The notes: generated from the letters alone by a model not told the origin. Counted from the first letter of the stretch, positions 26,097-36,046 are shown. The stretch is DNA of 64,000 nucleotides from Alkalibacillus filiformis (GCF_030814115.1 NZ_JAUSUP010000002.1:183711-247710); one strand, 5' to 3'. Program-made: numbers and translations.

Positions 26097-28066
26097 GATG
26101 ATTCTCCCCCTTGTAAATATTCGTCAATAATCTCGCGTAACTGCTCTTCTACTTGCTCAATCGTCGTATCTTCAAGTTGTGTTGCAGCATTCGTTAAATG
26201 ACCACCGCCATTCATCTTTTCCATAATGACTTGCACATTAATGTCACCTAATGACCTCGAACTGACACCTACTCGCCCATCTTTACGTTCAGAAATAACA
26301 AATGAAGCTTGAACGCCATCCATTGTTAGCAATGTATCAGCGGCTTGTGCAATGATAATCGGGCCATAATTTTCACCTGAGTTTCCTTTAGCAATCGCAA
26401 CACCTTCTTTATAAACCGTTGCGTTTTTAATTAACTCACTTCTTTTAATATAAACATCTAAATCTTCTTTTAGTAACTTTTGAACAAAGACTGTATCGGC
26501 ACCTTTAGAGCGTAAGTAAGAAGCCGCATCAAACGTTCTTGACCCTGTTCTTAACGTAAAGGATTTCGTATCGACAATAATCCCTGCTAATAAGGCAGAA
26601 GATTCAAGCGTTGATAACTTAACACGACCGTCTTGATATTGTAGAAGCTCTGTAACAAGTTCAGCCGTTGAAGAAGCATATGGCTCCATATAAACTAATG
26701 TTGGATCCTCAATAAACTCCTCAGCTCTTCTATGGTGATCAATAACAACAACATGCTCTGTACGGCTGAGTAACTTCTCTTCCATTACCATTGAAGGTTT
26801 GTGCGTATCAACAACTACGACTAACGTGTTCTTCGATACAATATCTAACGATTGTTCAGGTGTAATAAACCAATCCGCTAATGACTCATCTTCCTCAATT
26901 TCATCCATTAACTTTTGAACACCTGTGTTAACACCATCAGGGTCGAAAACAATAAAACCATCTTTATTGTTTTGTTGAACCATTTTAAGAATGCCTACAG
27001 ACGAGCCAATTGAATCCATATCAGGCATTTGGTGCCCCATAATGATGACTTTTTCACTTTCATTTACTAACTCTCGTAATGCATGGGAAATTACTCTAGC
27101 ACGGACACGCGTCCTTTTCTCCATTGGATTTGTCTTACCACCGAAGAATTTCACTTTTCCGTGTTCGTTTTTTATTGCTACTTGGTCACCACCGCGACCT
27201 AGCGCTAAATCCAGACTAGACTGTGCCATCTCACCTAATTCAGGTAAACTTGAAGCGCCACGCCCAATTCCAATACTTAATGTAAGGGGTACATTTTGAT
27301 CTGAAATTAACTCTCTTACTTCATCCAATATTTCAAACTTAGTTGCTTCTAATTGCTCTAATATTTCTCGATTCATAACAGCTATAAACCGCTCTTGTGA
27401 AGTACGTTTTAAATAAAAACCATAGTCACTTGACCAATTATTTAAAATAGATGTTACTTGTGAGTTCATATGACTTTTAGATGTGTCATCCATCGCCTGT
27501 GTTAATTCTTCATAGTTATCTAAATATATGATAGAAAGAATTGTTTCTTCATTATGGTATTTCGTTTCTAAATCCGAGTAAGTTGTACGGTCAAAAAAGT
27601 ATAATAACTTCTCTTCGCGTTTTACAGTGACTTGATAAACCTTCTCGTCGATATTAACCCAAAATTCGTCCTCGGCATCTTTAATTGAAGAGATGATATC
27701 TTCGGATAAAGTGGTTAAATTTTCGCCAATTAACGTTTCATCTTGTCCTTGGAAATCATTCATATACGGGTTTGCCCACTCGATTTGGTATTCATCATTA
27801 AACAATATAATACCAAAAGGCATCTCTAATAGAGCCTCTTCTCCTACCTTTTTGACACGATAAGATAATGTAGAAATATATTGTTCTGTTTTCTTCCTTA
27901 AACGGTCCTCTGTTTTTAACCCTAAAAAGATAATAAGACCAAGAACAATGGATAGAAACAAACCAATCATCCACTGATAATAAATAACAATTAACGTTAA
28001 AATGCCTGCTAAGATATATAGCAACCAAATATTTTTATTTACGATCAAGCTTTTAACATCATTCAT
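26093..28066 (-). CDS. gdpP: Cyclic-di-AMP phosphodiesterase GdpP (YybT)
   Basis: 657 residues, the standard length. Two N-terminal membrane helices (about 12-50) are followed by a PAS-type domain (about 80-150), a degenerate GGDEF domain (about 170-300) and a DHH/DHHA1 phosphodiesterase module. In the last, [23 protein letters not shown] and VIDHHRR supply the Mn ligands, and [11 protein letters not shown] marks DHHA1. It hydrolyses c-di-AMP to pApA, which affects potassium balance, wall stress and beta-lactam tolerance. It is coupled to rplI and lies 38 bp downstream of yybS. Confidence 0.97.
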   Translation of the reverse strand: MNDVKSLIVNKNIWLLYILAGILTLIVIYYQWMIGLFLSIVLGLIIFLGLKTEDRLRKKTEQYISTLSYRVKKVGEEALLEMPFGIILFNDEYQIEWANPYMNDFQGQDETLIGENLTTLSEDIISSIKDAEDEFWVNIDEKVYQVTVKREEKLLYFFDRTTYSDLETKYHNEETILSIIYLDNYEELTQAMDDTSKSHMNSQVTSILNNWSSDYGFYLKRTSQERFIAVMNREILEQLEATKFEILDEVRELISDQNVPLTLSIGIGRGASSLPELGEMAQSSLDLALGRGGDQVAIKNEHGKVKFFGGKTNPMEKRTRVRARVISHALRELVNESEKVIIMGHQMPDMDSIGSSVGILKMVQQNNKDGFIVFDPDGVNTGVQKLMDEIEEDESLADWFITPEQSLDIVSKNTLVVVVDTHKPSMVMEEKLLSRTEHVVVIDHHRRAEEFIEDPTLVYMEPYASSTAELVTELLQYQDGRVKLSTLESSALLAGIIVDTKSFTLRTGSRTFDAASYLRSKGADTVFVQKLLKEDLDVYIKRSELIKNATVYKEGVAIAKGNSGENYGPIIIAQAADTLLTMDGVQASFVISERKDGRVGVSSRSLGDINVQVIMEKMNGGGHLTNAATQLEDTTIEQVEEQLREIIDEYLQGGESS

Positions 28067-28104
28067 TCTAACGTCATCTCCCTAAAAACAGACATGCTCT
28101 CCGA

Positions 28105-29055
28105 TTATTGACTTCCGTTAAGACGTTCCCTTAAACGGAATCCTAAATCAATTATACCTAAAATCCTTAACGGATAAATCAGTAGAAACGGAAATAAAAC
28201 AAATAAAATAACTGTAAAGATCGGAATCGCTTTAGACCAACTTTTATAATGTGTAAAGAAAAACACAAAAGATAATCCTTGTATGACTAACAATAGCCCA
28301 GGTAATGCATATAAATTCGCAGCAGCTAAATACATGGTTTCAGTTGGATCTGTATAAATCCAAGTTAAGATGATCCCTAATAAAAAGATCCAAATAATTG
28401 ATGTTGGTAACTTAAAGTCTCTAAAAGGTGGGAACCTTAAACCTTCACCATCAAATCGATTAATAAATTTATAGCTTAACCACTGTGAAATAAAAGCTAA
28501 AGCTAATCCAATCAATACCATGCCTGTCGGTATTAAGTAGGTCAGTTCACTTAAACTTTGCTGTAATGCTTCATACTCTTCTTGACTAATAGGAGTACCA
28601 ACTTGCTCAGCAAAAGCAACCGTTGACTCAAGAGATTCTTCTATTAGAGCATTTAATTCATGTACCCAATTTACGTCAAACACAAATTGGGTAATAGCAT
28701 AAACTACAGCCATCCCTATAGCAAAGCTAAACGTCCCTTGCGCCCATGTTTCATAAGCATCTTTTTTACTATAAATAGCAGCCCCAATCGCAAGGCCTCC
28801 TAAGCCCATAACAAACACAATTGGTAATGAATATATTGAAAGTATTAAAATGCTGATCAAACTAATGATTAGAAACAGTATTGCTACAGGTTTAAAACCA
28901 AACCTACTACCAAACACAATGAGTGGAATTGGTAATAAAAAGATGGTAACAAGGCTAATAATTGGTACAAAAAATGTTGCGATCATAAGTAATATAAAAA
29001 CAGCACCAGCTATTACACCATGTTTAATTATATTTCGGTCTTCCATTGCTTGCAC
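28105..29055 (-). CDS. yybS: YybS-like membrane protein (DUF2232)
   Basis: 316 residues with about eight predicted membrane helices and no catalytic motif I can name. Position directly upstream of gdpP, together with size and topology, matches B. subtilis YybS (DUF2232). The family's role is unknown; fold-level similarity to S-component-like transporters has been suggested. It is probably co-transcribed with gdpP and rplI. The ATG start follows a GAGGTGCAAG site. Confidence 0.88.
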   Translation of the reverse strand: MQAMEDRNIIKHGVIAGAVFILLMIATFFVPIISLVTIFLLPIPLIVFGSRFGFKPVAILFLIISLISILILSIYSLPIVFVMGLGGLAIGAAIYSKKDAYETWAQGTFSFAIGMAVVYAITQFVFDVNWVHELNALIEESLESTVAFAEQVGTPISQEEYEALQQSLSELTYLIPTGMVLIGLALAFISQWLSYKFINRFDGEGLRFPPFRDFKLPTSIIWIFLLGIILTWIYTDPTETMYLAAANLYALPGLLLVIQGLSFVFFFTHYKSWSKAIPIFTVILFVLFPFLLIYPLRILGIIDLGFRLRERLNGSQ

Positions 29056-29184
29056 CTCTACTTCATGTTCATTACTATTTTATCAATTTTATCAGTAATA
29101 TGTAAAAATAAACTATTACCAACCCATCGTATTTATGTGAATTCATTAAACTATTAACTTATGTATCATTATACACTTAAATAT

Positions 29185-29225
29185 AAAGAAAATGGTGTTG
29201 TAAATACCAGATTTACAACACCATT
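29185..29225 (-). terminator. Terminator of the rpsF-ssb-rpsR operon
   Basis: Perfect 14-bp arms AATGGTGTTGTAAA and TTTACAACACCATT with a 7-nt loop, followed by TTTTCTTTAT on the minus strand, 7 bp past the rpsR stop codon. Confidence 0.85.
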
Positions 29226-29231
29226 GTTATA

Positions 29232-29459
29232 TTATTCGCCGCTAACATATGGTAATAAAGCCATTTGTCTTGCGCGCTTAATTGCAACTGTTAATTTACG
29301 TTGATACTTTGCAGACGTTCCAGTTACACGACGAGGTAAAATTTTACCACGCTCAGAAATGAAACGGTTTAGAAGATCAACATCTTTATAGTCGATGTGT
29401 GTAATGTTATTTGCTTTGAAATAACAAACCTTACGACGCTTACGTCCACGACGTGCCAT
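29232..29459 (-). CDS. rpsR: 30S ribosomal protein S18
   Basis: 75 residues: a basic N-terminus ([14 protein letters not shown]), then [25 protein letters not shown], the S18 signature. It forms a heterodimer with S6 on the 30S platform. It is last in the rpsF-ssb-rpsR operon. Only one Cys is present, so it is probably the zinc-independent form. Confidence 0.98.
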   Translation of the reverse strand: MARRGRKRRKVCYFKANNITHIDYKDVDLLNRFISERGKILPRRVTGTSAKYQRKLTVAIKRARQMALLPYVSGE

Positions 29460-29485
29460 AGGTCAAAACCTCCCTTTTTATGCTT

Positions 29486-29977
29486 TTAAAATGGTAAATC
29501 ATCATCCGATAAGTCGACTGGTTCACCACTATCTTCGAATGGATTCTCACTTTTCGGCTTTGTATCCTGCTGTTGTGGTTGGAATCCACTTTGGTTTGTT
29601 TGTTGTGATTGGTTTGATGTGCGGCCTGGTTGTCCACCCTGATTGGAGTTTTTCGACTCAAGAAATTGCACGCTATCAGCAACTACTTCTGTCATAAAGA
29701 CACGCTTACCATCTTGACCTTCGAAGTTCCTTGTTTGAATGCGACCGTCAACGCCGATCATACTACCTTTACCCATATAATTGGCTAAGTTTTCTGCTGG
29801 TCGTCTCCAGATCACACAGTTAATAAAGTCTGCTTCGCGTTCACCTTGTTGGTTAGAAAAAGGTCTGTTGACGGCAATTGTAAAATTGGCAACTGCTACT
29901 CCATTAGGTGTATAACGTAGTTCAGGATCTTTCGTTAACCTACCAACTAATACTACACGATTTAACACATCAAACAC
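29486..29977 (-). CDS. ssb: Single-stranded DNA-binding protein
   Basis: 163 residues. An N-terminal OB fold ([24 protein letters not shown]...[29 protein letters not shown]) spans about 1-105. A Gln/Asn/Ser-rich linker follows, then the acidic tail DLSDDDLPF that docks repair and replication proteins. It coats ssDNA at the fork. It lies 3 bp after rpsF; the operon is the conserved rpsF-ssbA-rpsR group. Confidence 0.98.
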   Translation of the reverse strand: MFDVLNRVVLVGRLTKDPELRYTPNGVAVANFTIAVNRPFSNQQGEREADFINCVIWRRPAENLANYMGKGSMIGVDGRIQTRNFEGQDGKRVFMTEVVADSVQFLESKNSNQGGQPGRTSNQSQQTNQSGFQPQQQDTKPKSENPFEDSGEPVDLSDDDLPF

Positions 29978-29980
29978 TCC

Positions 29981-30268
29981 TTATTGGTCGTTACGAATAG
30001 CCATATGACGAATAACATCGTCAGTAAACTTCGCTTTGCGGTCAAATTCATTGATTGCGTTTGCATCGCCATCGAAGTTAACAACTACATAGTAACCATC
30101 ACGGTAATCGTTAATTTCATAAGCTAAACGACGCATACCTTTTTCATCTACATTTTCGATCTCCGCACCATGATCCGTTAGTACTTGGTTGAAGCGCTCA
30201 ACAACTTCTTTGCGAGCTTCCTCCTCAACGTCTGGGCGGATGATGTACATGATTTCATATTTATTCAT
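29981..30268 (-). CDS. rpsF: 30S ribosomal protein S6
   Basis: 95 residues: [18 protein letters not shown] at the start and the [22 protein letters not shown] core are diagnostic of S6. It pairs with S18. ATG follows AGGAGGTGAAGACGG. A structured leader just upstream probably allows the S6:S18 complex to repress the operon. Confidence 0.98.
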   Translation of the reverse strand: MNKYEIMYIIRPDVEEEARKEVVERFNQVLTDHGAEIENVDEKGMRRLAYEINDYRDGYYVVVNFDGDANAINEFDRKAKFTDDVIRHMAIRNDQ

Positions 30269-30275
30269 CCGTCTT

Positions 30276-30318
30276 CACCTCCTCTTGGACTTAGCGGCCC
30301 TTAATTCTAAAGGGCAAG
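30276..30318 (-). promoter_or_regulatory. Probable S6:S18 autoregulatory leader of rpsF
   Basis: On the minus strand CTTG-CCCTT-loop-AAGGG-CCGCTAAGTC-CAAG forms a hairpin with a one-sided internal loop starting CCG, immediately before the AGGAGG site. This matches the known S6:S18 mRNA motif, a hairpin with an unpaired CCG that mimics the rRNA site. Folding was done by eye. Confidence 0.5.
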
Positions 30319-30400
30319 GAGTAATTTATATGTTAATTACTCACATCATAAGATTATAACAAAAAGATTTAATACTTACAACAATAAACTAAGACCCTTT

Positions 30401-31501
30401 TTATACGTTAAACCTAAAGTGAATTACATCGCCGTCTTTTACAAGATATTCTTTACCTTCTAAGCGTACTTTACCTTGATCTTTTGCAGCTGATTCTGAC
30501 CCTGCATTTACTAGATCATCGTAAGATACAGTCTCTGCTCGAATAAATCCTCTTTCAAAGTCAGAGTGAATAACACCCGCCGCCTGTGGTGCAGTCATTC
30601 CTTTTTTAAACGTCCAGGCACGCACTTCTTTTTCACCTGCTGTGAAATATGTTGCTAAACCAAGCATGTCATATGAAGTCTTAATTAATTGATCTAACCC
30701 TGACTCCTCAATGCCTAACTCATCAAGAAACTCTTGCTTCTCCTCACCTTGAAGCTCAGCAATTTCTGATTCGACTTTTGCACAAACAACAATAACACTT
30801 GCTCCTTCGTTTGCTGCATACTCTTTTACTTGTTGTACTTTTGCATTATTTTCTACATCTAATAATTCATCTTCACCAACATTAGCTACGTACAAGATTG
30901 GCTTACTCGTTAATAAATGAAGGGATTTTACATACTTCATTTGTTCCTTCGTAAATTCTACGGAACGAGCAGGTTGTTCTGCCTCTAATGCATCTTTCAA
31001 CTTTTCTAATACTTCAAATTCATAAGTTGCATCTTTGTCTTTTTGCTTTGCCATCTTTTCTACTTTTGGATAGCGTTTCATCACTGTCTCTAGATCGGCT
31101 AAGATTAGTTCCAAGTTAATTGTTTCAATATCACTAATTGGATCTACACGGCCCGATACGTGTGTAATATCGTCGTCAGAAAAACAACGGACAACGTGAC
31201 AAATCGCATCAACTTGTCTAATATGTGATAAAAATTGGTTACCTAGACCTTCACCTTTACTAGCTCCTTCAACAATACCTGCAATATCTGTGAACTCAAA
31301 AGATGTCGGAATCGTTTTTTGAGGTTTTACTAGCTCTGTTAATTTATGCAATCGGTGATCAGGTACCTCTACGATACCTACGTTCGGGTCAATCGTTGCG
31401 AAAGGGTAGTTAGCTGACAACGCCCCTGCTTGTGTAATTGCATTAAATAACGTCGATTTCCCCACGTTAGGCAAACCAACAATACCTGCTGTTAATGACA
31501 T
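30401..31501 (-). CDS. ychF: Redox-regulated ATPase/GTPase YchF (Obg family)
   Basis: 366 residues from ATG 31501, the usual family length. GLPNVGKSTLFNAIT is the P-loop, FTDIAGIVEGASKGEG the switch region, and a coiled-coil insertion (about 125-175) precedes the C-terminal TGS domain (ETVSYDDLV...VKDGDVIHFRF). Family members bind ATP in preference to GTP and associate with ribosomes and stress responses. The open frame reaches 31546, but the upstream codons have no ribosome-binding site, while GGAGTG precedes 31501. It has its own promoter region after the yyzM terminator. Confidence 0.97.
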   Translation of the reverse strand: MSLTAGIVGLPNVGKSTLFNAITQAGALSANYPFATIDPNVGIVEVPDHRLHKLTELVKPQKTIPTSFEFTDIAGIVEGASKGEGLGNQFLSHIRQVDAICHVVRCFSDDDITHVSGRVDPISDIETINLELILADLETVMKRYPKVEKMAKQKDKDATYEFEVLEKLKDALEAEQPARSVEFTKEQMKYVKSLHLLTSKPILYVANVGEDELLDVENNAKVQQVKEYAANEGASVIVVCAKVESEIAELQGEEKQEFLDELGIEESGLDQLIKTSYDMLGLATYFTAGEKEVRAWTFKKGMTAPQAAGVIHSDFERGFIRAETVSYDDLVNAGSESAAKDQGKVRLEGKEYLVKDGDVIHFRFNV

Positions 31502-31602
31502 GTAACACTCCACTCCTTCAATTTTCCGTTCCCAATAATAAATCAAGATTAGTCATACCAATTATAGTGATTAAATTAGAAAAAAACAAGTTCAAAGAAA
31601 AT

Positions 31603-31632
31603 CAAAAAAACAAAGGCAAAATCGCCTTTGTT
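31603..31632 (-). terminator. Terminator downstream of yyzM
   Basis: Perfect 9-bp arms AACAAAGGC and GCCTTTGTT with a 6-nt loop, followed by TTTTTTT on the minus strand. Confidence 0.8.
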
Positions 31633-31678
31633 ATCAATTATCTTGCCTTATTTTAATTATTTTAAAAATAATGCCAAA

Positions 31679-31694
31679 TGTTTCACGTGAAACA
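31679..31694. other. parS: parS centromere site 1
   Basis: TGTTTCACGTGAAACA is an exact match to the Bacillus parS palindrome. Spo0J (ParB) nucleates here and spreads to organise and segregate the origin. It lies just beyond the stop codon of the DUF951 gene. Confidence 0.95.
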
Positions 31695-31696
31695 TT

Positions 31697-31900
31697 TTAA
31701 TTTTCTTCATTTTTTATCACTTTTTTTACACTTTTATTAAACTTCCGCCTCGGAATGAGAATGCTATGGTGACATCCTTGGCATTTAATTCTTATGTCAG
31801 CCCCCATACGAATAATTTGCCACTCATTAGAACCACATGGATGTTCTTTCTTCATTTGAACGTAATCATTTAATTCATAACTCTGTTGCTCCACCTTCAC
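31697..31900 (-). CDS. yyzM: DUF951 small protein (YyzM)
   Basis: 67 residues. DYVQMKKEHPCGSNEWQIIRMGADIRIKCQGCHHSILIPRRKF is the DUF951 signature, with CG and CxxCH-type cysteines that could bind zinc. The function is unknown. It occupies the same place near spo0J/ychF in Bacillus. It lies 37 bp downstream of the YkvI-like gene and is probably co-transcribed with it. Confidence 0.92.
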   Translation of the reverse strand: MKVEQQSYELNDYVQMKKEHPCGSNEWQIIRMGADIRIKCQGCHHSILIPRRKFNKSVKKVIKNEEN

Positions 31901-31937
31901 TACCTCCTACTTCTATGTAGTTAGTACATATAGTTTA

Positions 31938-32960
31938 TCAAATTTTAAAAGCTTCTGCTCGTTTAATTATAGGATATAATAAAATCATGGCTAGTACATA
32001 TAGATTAATCACACCATATAAGGGATATAAATAACTGACTAATGTTGAGAATCCCACAAAAGTGAACGGTAATGCAATCCCTATAATAATTAGACCTAAT
32101 TTCCCTTTACTATACTTAATCATATCTTCAATTCTTGCAATTAATCCAAACAAACTTGTAAGAGCTGTCGTATATATAGCAAATATTAATAAACCAGCCA
32201 TGATTAGAAATAGCTCGATCGGATATCCATAAAGTATTGCAAATAACGGAATTTCGTAAAAATATAGCTGATCAGCAACGTGAATTAAACTGATATTATA
32301 TAAATATGATATAACACCTAATATTACACCACTTCCGATACTCGCTACATATATTTCTTTTTTGCTCCCGATCTCTTTTCCGATAGCACCTAATACTGCT
32401 ACTAAGGGTAAAACATTTAAAGATGTAAACGGGATTGAGGCAACCCAATTGGACTGCTCCCCTATTTGATAAATAAAAGGGACATGCTTTTGATAAACAA
32501 AATATAACAATACAGTAAACAAGGTAATAATCATGACTGGTAGTAATATTCGATTAATCGATAATATGCCATCCATCCCCCTTGGAATGATGACTAACAA
32601 CCCTAAAACCATTAACAAAACACCCGCATAAAACGGTAAGTTAAACATTGATACTGCTGCTCCACTGCCAGAAATCATAACAAACAAAGTCGTAAATAAA
32701 TACAGTAAAATACACCAATCATATATTTTAGCTGCCCTTTCACCTAAAAACAGCTTTAATAATGGCATATAGTGTTTCGTTTTCAACTCATAGCTAATCG
32801 TTAATACGACATGACAACTAATAATAAATAATATAGTAAAAATTAAAATTGCTAAACTACTTTCATGACCAAAAAACTCCCAAATCTCTCTTCCTGATGC
32901 GTATCCTGCGCCGACCATCGTAGCAATTATTAAACCGATCCAACGAAATCCTCTTATCAT
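31938..32960 (-). CDS. YkvI/YyaD-like membrane permease
   Basis: 340 residues with about ten membrane helices. The first helix carries IIATMVGAGYASGREIWEFFG, with the unwound Gly-rich GAGYASG typical of LeuT-fold amino-acid and spore-germination permeases of the YkvI type. The substrate is unknown. It is divergent from yyaC across 83 bp, and in B. subtilis a related gene (yyaD) is next to yyaC, so a sporulation link is plausible. No partner germination genes are present. Confidence 0.82.
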   Translation of the reverse strand: MIRGFRWIGLIIATMVGAGYASGREIWEFFGHESSLAILIFTILFIISCHVVLTISYELKTKHYMPLLKLFLGERAAKIYDWCILLYLFTTLFVMISGSGAAVSMFNLPFYAGVLLMVLGLLVIIPRGMDGILSINRILLPVMIITLFTVLLYFVYQKHVPFIYQIGEQSNWVASIPFTSLNVLPLVAVLGAIGKEIGSKKEIYVASIGSGVILGVISYLYNISLIHVADQLYFYEIPLFAILYGYPIELFLIMAGLLIFAIYTTALTSLFGLIARIEDMIKYSKGKLGLIIIGIALPFTFVGFSTLVSYLYPLYGVINLYVLAMILLYPIIKRAEAFKI

Positions 32961-33043
32961 TACTTATCCTCCAGTGGGTACGAAGTATAAAAAGATAGGC
33001 TTATCCATATACTATTAAAAAGTATGTTTAAGGAGATTAATCT

Positions 33044-33622
33044 ATGTCTAAATTAATTGAGGATCGGACAAGTTCTTTTCATTGTGATGAGAAACTAGTA
33101 AGTTGGAAGATGGCTAACATACTAGAGGACATGCTACCGACAGAAGCTCATGAGGTTATTTTGTTGTTCATAGGTACAGATCGTTCAACTGGTGATAGCT
33201 TAGGGCCATTAACGGGAACTATTTTAAGTTCAAAACCAATAAACCATTTAAAAGTTTACGGAACTTTAAAAGACCCCGTTCATGCTAGAAATTTAGATTC
33301 ATATATAGAATACATTAACACTGAATATACTCAGCCTTTTATTATTGCGATTGATGCAGCATTAGGTCAAAGTAATCAAGTTAAAACGCTTAAAATCAGT
33401 AATGGTGGGTTAGAGCCTGGCGCAGCCTTCAACAAGCAACTGCCTAGTATAGGTGACATAAATATAAAAGGGTTTGTGAACACAGGGGGATTCTTACAAC
33501 TCGCAGTCCTTCAAAGTACAAGATTGTATGACATTATGGAGATGGCTGAAACGTTAGCTCAATCATTCACATTGCTAGACTTAAGGTTAAGTAAAAACAC
33601 AGAAAAAGGCAGGCCCATTTAA
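33044..33622 (+). CDS. yyaC: Spore protease YyaC (DUF1256)
   Basis: 192 residues. LFIGTDRSTGDSLGPLTGTIL and YGTLKDPVHARNLDSYI are the family signatures. The fold is related to GPR-like spore proteases and hydrogenase-maturation proteases. It is expressed in the forespore in B. subtilis; its substrate is not defined. ATG follows TAAGGAGATTAATCT. It is one of few plus-strand genes on this side of oriC, against the replication direction, and it is monocistronic. Confidence 0.93.
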   Translation: MSKLIEDRTSSFHCDEKLVSWKMANILEDMLPTEAHEVILLFIGTDRSTGDSLGPLTGTILSSKPINHLKVYGTLKDPVHARNLDSYIEYINTEYTQPFIIAIDAALGQSNQVKTLKISNGGLEPGAAFNKQLPSIGDINIKGFVNTGGFLQLAVLQSTRLYDIMEMAETLAQSFTLLDLRLSKNTEKGRPI

Positions 33623-33630
33623 CCTGCCTT
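33606..33630. terminator. Bidirectional terminator between yyaC and the DUF554 gene
   Basis: Arms AAGGCAGG and CCTGCCTT overlap the yyaC stop codon. The T-run (TTTTT) is on the minus strand, serving mainly the DUF554 gene. Confidence 0.65.
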
Positions 33631-33642
33631 GACACTTTAATA

Positions 33643-34371
33643 TTAAAACCAATTTCCGATTTGAATGTAAAAGTATAGTACAACTCCTACAGTAATTAAG
33701 CTTGGTAGTAAGTTAGCTACTCTAATCTGTGTAATCTTTAATAAGTTGAGGCCAATCGCCACAATTAACAGTCCACCTGTTGCTGTCATATCTTCAATAA
33801 ATAACTCTAATAAATATTCCGGAACAAAACGGTCAATTTGGGTAGCAAATAACGCAATACTTCCTTGATACAAGACAACTGGTATCGCTGAGAAGATTAC
33901 TCCAATCCCTAAAGTAGTAGTCAATACTAGCGCGACAAAACCGTCAATCAACGCTTTTGTAAACAAAATTTCATGGTCTCCTCTTAAACCGCTATCTAAC
34001 GCGCCTACAACAGCCATCGCTCCGATCACAAATATTAAGGAAGCTGTCACAAATCCTTCTGCTATATTAGACTCTTCTTTATTTCCTTTAAATTTAACTT
34101 CAATATATGCGCCAAGACGATTTAACTTTTCATCAAGGTCAAACAACTCACCTATAATGGCACCAGTTAATAAACTGAGCAAAATGACGATAATTCGGTC
34201 TGATGCAAACCCCATCGAAAGACCAATAAGGATCACCGTCAGTCCTATTCCGCTCATAACGGTTTCTTTAAACCGCTCTGGAATTCGATTAAAAAACAGG
34301 CCAAACAATGTACCGATTAATATTCCTATTCCATTTACAATCGGACCTAGAAGTTCGATTTTAACCACCAC
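33643..34371 (-). CDS. DUF554 membrane protein
   Basis: About 242 residues with six or seven helices. IELLGPIVNGIGILIGTLFG at the N-terminus and GLGIGVIFSAIPVVLYQGS later are typical of DUF554 (YdfK/YqgA) proteins, whose function is unknown. The open frame extends to ATG 34407, but that ATG is inside a parS site, directly behind the spo0J terminator and without a ribosome-binding site. GTG 34371 or GTG 34368 is more plausible and fits the usual family N-terminus. The start remains uncertain. Confidence 0.85.
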   Translation of the reverse strand: MVVKIELLGPIVNGIGILIGTLFGLFFNRIPERFKETVMSGIGLTVILIGLSMGFASDRIIVILLSLLTGAIIGELFDLDEKLNRLGAYIEVKFKGNKEESNIAEGFVTASLIFVIGAMAVVGALDSGLRGDHEILFTKALIDGFVALVLTTTLGIGVIFSAIPVVLYQGSIALFATQIDRFVPEYLLELFIEDMTATGGLLIVAIGLNLLKITQIRVANLLPSLITVGVVLYFYIQIGNWF

Positions 34372-34390
34372 ACTTTTTAAATAAGTAAAA

Positions 34391-34406
34391 TGTTTCACGT
34401 GAAACA
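34391..34406. other. parS: parS centromere site 2
   Basis: An exact TGTTTCACGTGAAACA palindrome between the spo0J terminator and the DUF554 coding region, directly next to spo0J. Confidence 0.95.
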
Positions 34407-34412
34407 TTTATG

Positions 34413-34441
34413 AAAAAAGTCTATCCTCTCAATAAGGATAG
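34413..34441 (-). terminator. Terminator of soj-spo0J
   Basis: Arms GTCTATCCT and AGGATAGAC followed by TTTTTT on the minus strand, within 10 bp of the spo0J stop codon. Confidence 0.85.
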
Positions 34442-34449
34442 ACATCAAT

Positions 34450-35292
34450 TTATTCTTTCGTATACATAAGTAATTCAATGATTCGATCTAGATCTTCTTG
34501 ATCAATATATTCTATTTCGATCTTTCCTTTTTGCTTACCTTGTTGAATACTTACACCAGTGCCTAACTTTTCTCGTAACTCATTTTCCTTTGATGTAATG
34601 AACACATCTTTTTTTGTTGTTTTCGCTTTTTTCTTAGGTTTGTTACTAAGCTTTGTAATAAGTTCTTCAGTTTGTCTTACATTCAAGCCTTCTTTTCGAA
34701 TCTTTTCAGCAACTAGAAACAGTTGATCTTCATCCTTAATCGATAATAACGCTCGAGCGTGCCCCATTGATAATTCTTTGCTATTTACCATAGCGCGAAC
34801 TCTTTCTGGTAATGAAAGTAAACGAACCATATTCGCTATATGAGGACGACTTTTACCTAGACGCTTAGCTAGTTCATCTTGTTTAATTTTTAGTTCATTA
34901 ATTAACCTGTCATAAGCTTCAGCCTCTTCAATCGGGCTTAAGTCCTCGCGCTGTAAGTTCTCTAAAAGCGCTAGCTCCATCATTTGTTCTTCTGATAGTT
35001 CCCTTACAACAGCTGGTATAGTCGTATAGCCAGCTTCTTTAGATGCACGGAAACGTCTTTCACCTACGACAATTTCATAGCCTTTAATTGCTTTACGAAC
35101 GATAATCGGTTGTAATACTCCGTGTTCAACAATTGAATCTTTTAGTTCTTCTATTGCTTCAGCATCAAATACTTTACGTGGCTGATATGGATTCGGTCGA
35201 CAGTCTTTCAGCTCAACTTCCTGCACTGATTCTTCATAGTAATCCACTTCTTGAAAGATTGTGTTTAAACCTTTACCCAACCCTTTGGCCAT
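34450..35292 (-). CDS. spo0J: Chromosome-partitioning protein Spo0J (ParB)
   Basis: 280 residues. The N-terminal CTPase region has NPYQPRKVFD, GVLQPIIVR and the GERRFRAS box; the central helix-turn-helix (LAKRLGKSRPHIANMVRLL) recognises parS; the C-terminal dimer domain follows a basic linker. It binds and slides from parS, loads SMC and works with Soj in origin segregation and initiation control. It overlaps soj by 20 bp. Three parS sites lie within 3 kb. Confidence 0.98.
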   Translation of the reverse strand: MAKGLGKGLNTIFQEVDYYEESVQEVELKDCRPNPYQPRKVFDAEAIEELKDSIVEHGVLQPIIVRKAIKGYEIVVGERRFRASKEAGYTTIPAVVRELSEEQMMELALLENLQREDLSPIEEAEAYDRLINELKIKQDELAKRLGKSRPHIANMVRLLSLPERVRAMVNSKELSMGHARALLSIKDEDQLFLVAEKIRKEGLNVRQTEELITKLSNKPKKKAKTTKKDVFITSKENELREKLGTGVSIQQGKQKGKIEIEYIDQEDLDRIIELLMYTKE

Positions 35293-36046
35293 TCGCCATC
35301 ACTTCCTTCGCTAGATCGCTATATACTTCCGCGCCTTTAGACTTTGAATCATACTGTATAATAGGCTCTCCATGACTTGGTGCTTCTCCTAAGCGAACGT
35401 TTCTTGGGATGACTGAATTGAACACCTTATCTTGAAAGTATTTTTTAACCTCTTCAATAACTTGAATCCCTAAATTCGTTCTAGCATCAAACATCGTTAG
35501 CAATACACCTTCGATTTGAAGACTTTGGTTTAAACGACGTTGGACTAATCTAACGGAATTCAACAATTGGCTCAAACCTTCCAATGCATAATATTCACAT
35601 TGTACAGGAATCACAACGCTATCTGCAGCGGTTAATGCGTTTAATGTTAAAAGCCCTAAAGATGGTGGGCAATCAATAATTATATAATCGTAATCATATC
35701 TAACGCTTTCTAATGCTTTTCTTAAACGAAGTTCTCTTGAAATGGTCGGTACCAATTCGATTTCTGAACCCGCCAACTGTATTGTTGCAGGAATAGCGTC
35801 TAAATTAGGTACTTTAGAAGGAACGCAAACGGATTTGGCGTCCTCTTCCTCAATTAATATGTCATAAATACATGATTCCATATCCCCTTTGTTAATGCCT
35901 ACTCCACTTGTGGCATTTCCTTGAGGGTCTATATCAATAAGTAATACTTTATTATTTAAATTAGCTAAACAAGCGCTCAGATTGACTGCTGTCGTTGTTT
36001 TTCCTACGCCACCTTTTTGGTTTGCGATGGCAATGACTTTCCCCAT
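35273..36046 (-). CDS. soj: ParA-type ATPase Soj
   Basis: 257 residues. MGKVIAIANQKGGVGKTTTAVNLSACLA is the deviant Walker A with signature Lys, and YIIIDCPPSLGLLTLNAL is Walker B. Soj dimers bind DNA non-specifically and regulate DnaA and segregation, with Spo0J stimulating ATP hydrolysis. It is first in the soj-spo0J pair and is separated from noc by a terminator. Confidence 0.98.
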   Translation of the reverse strand: MGKVIAIANQKGGVGKTTTAVNLSACLANLNNKVLLIDIDPQGNATSGVGINKGDMESCIYDILIEEEDAKSVCVPSKVPNLDAIPATIQLAGSEIELVPTISRELRLRKALESVRYDYDYIIIDCPPSLGLLTLNALTAADSVVIPVQCEYYALEGLSQLLNSVRLVQRRLNQSLQIEGVLLTMFDARTNLGIQVIEEVKKYFQDKVFNSVIPRNVRLGEAPSHGEPIIQYDSKSKGAEVYSDLAKEVMANGQRVG

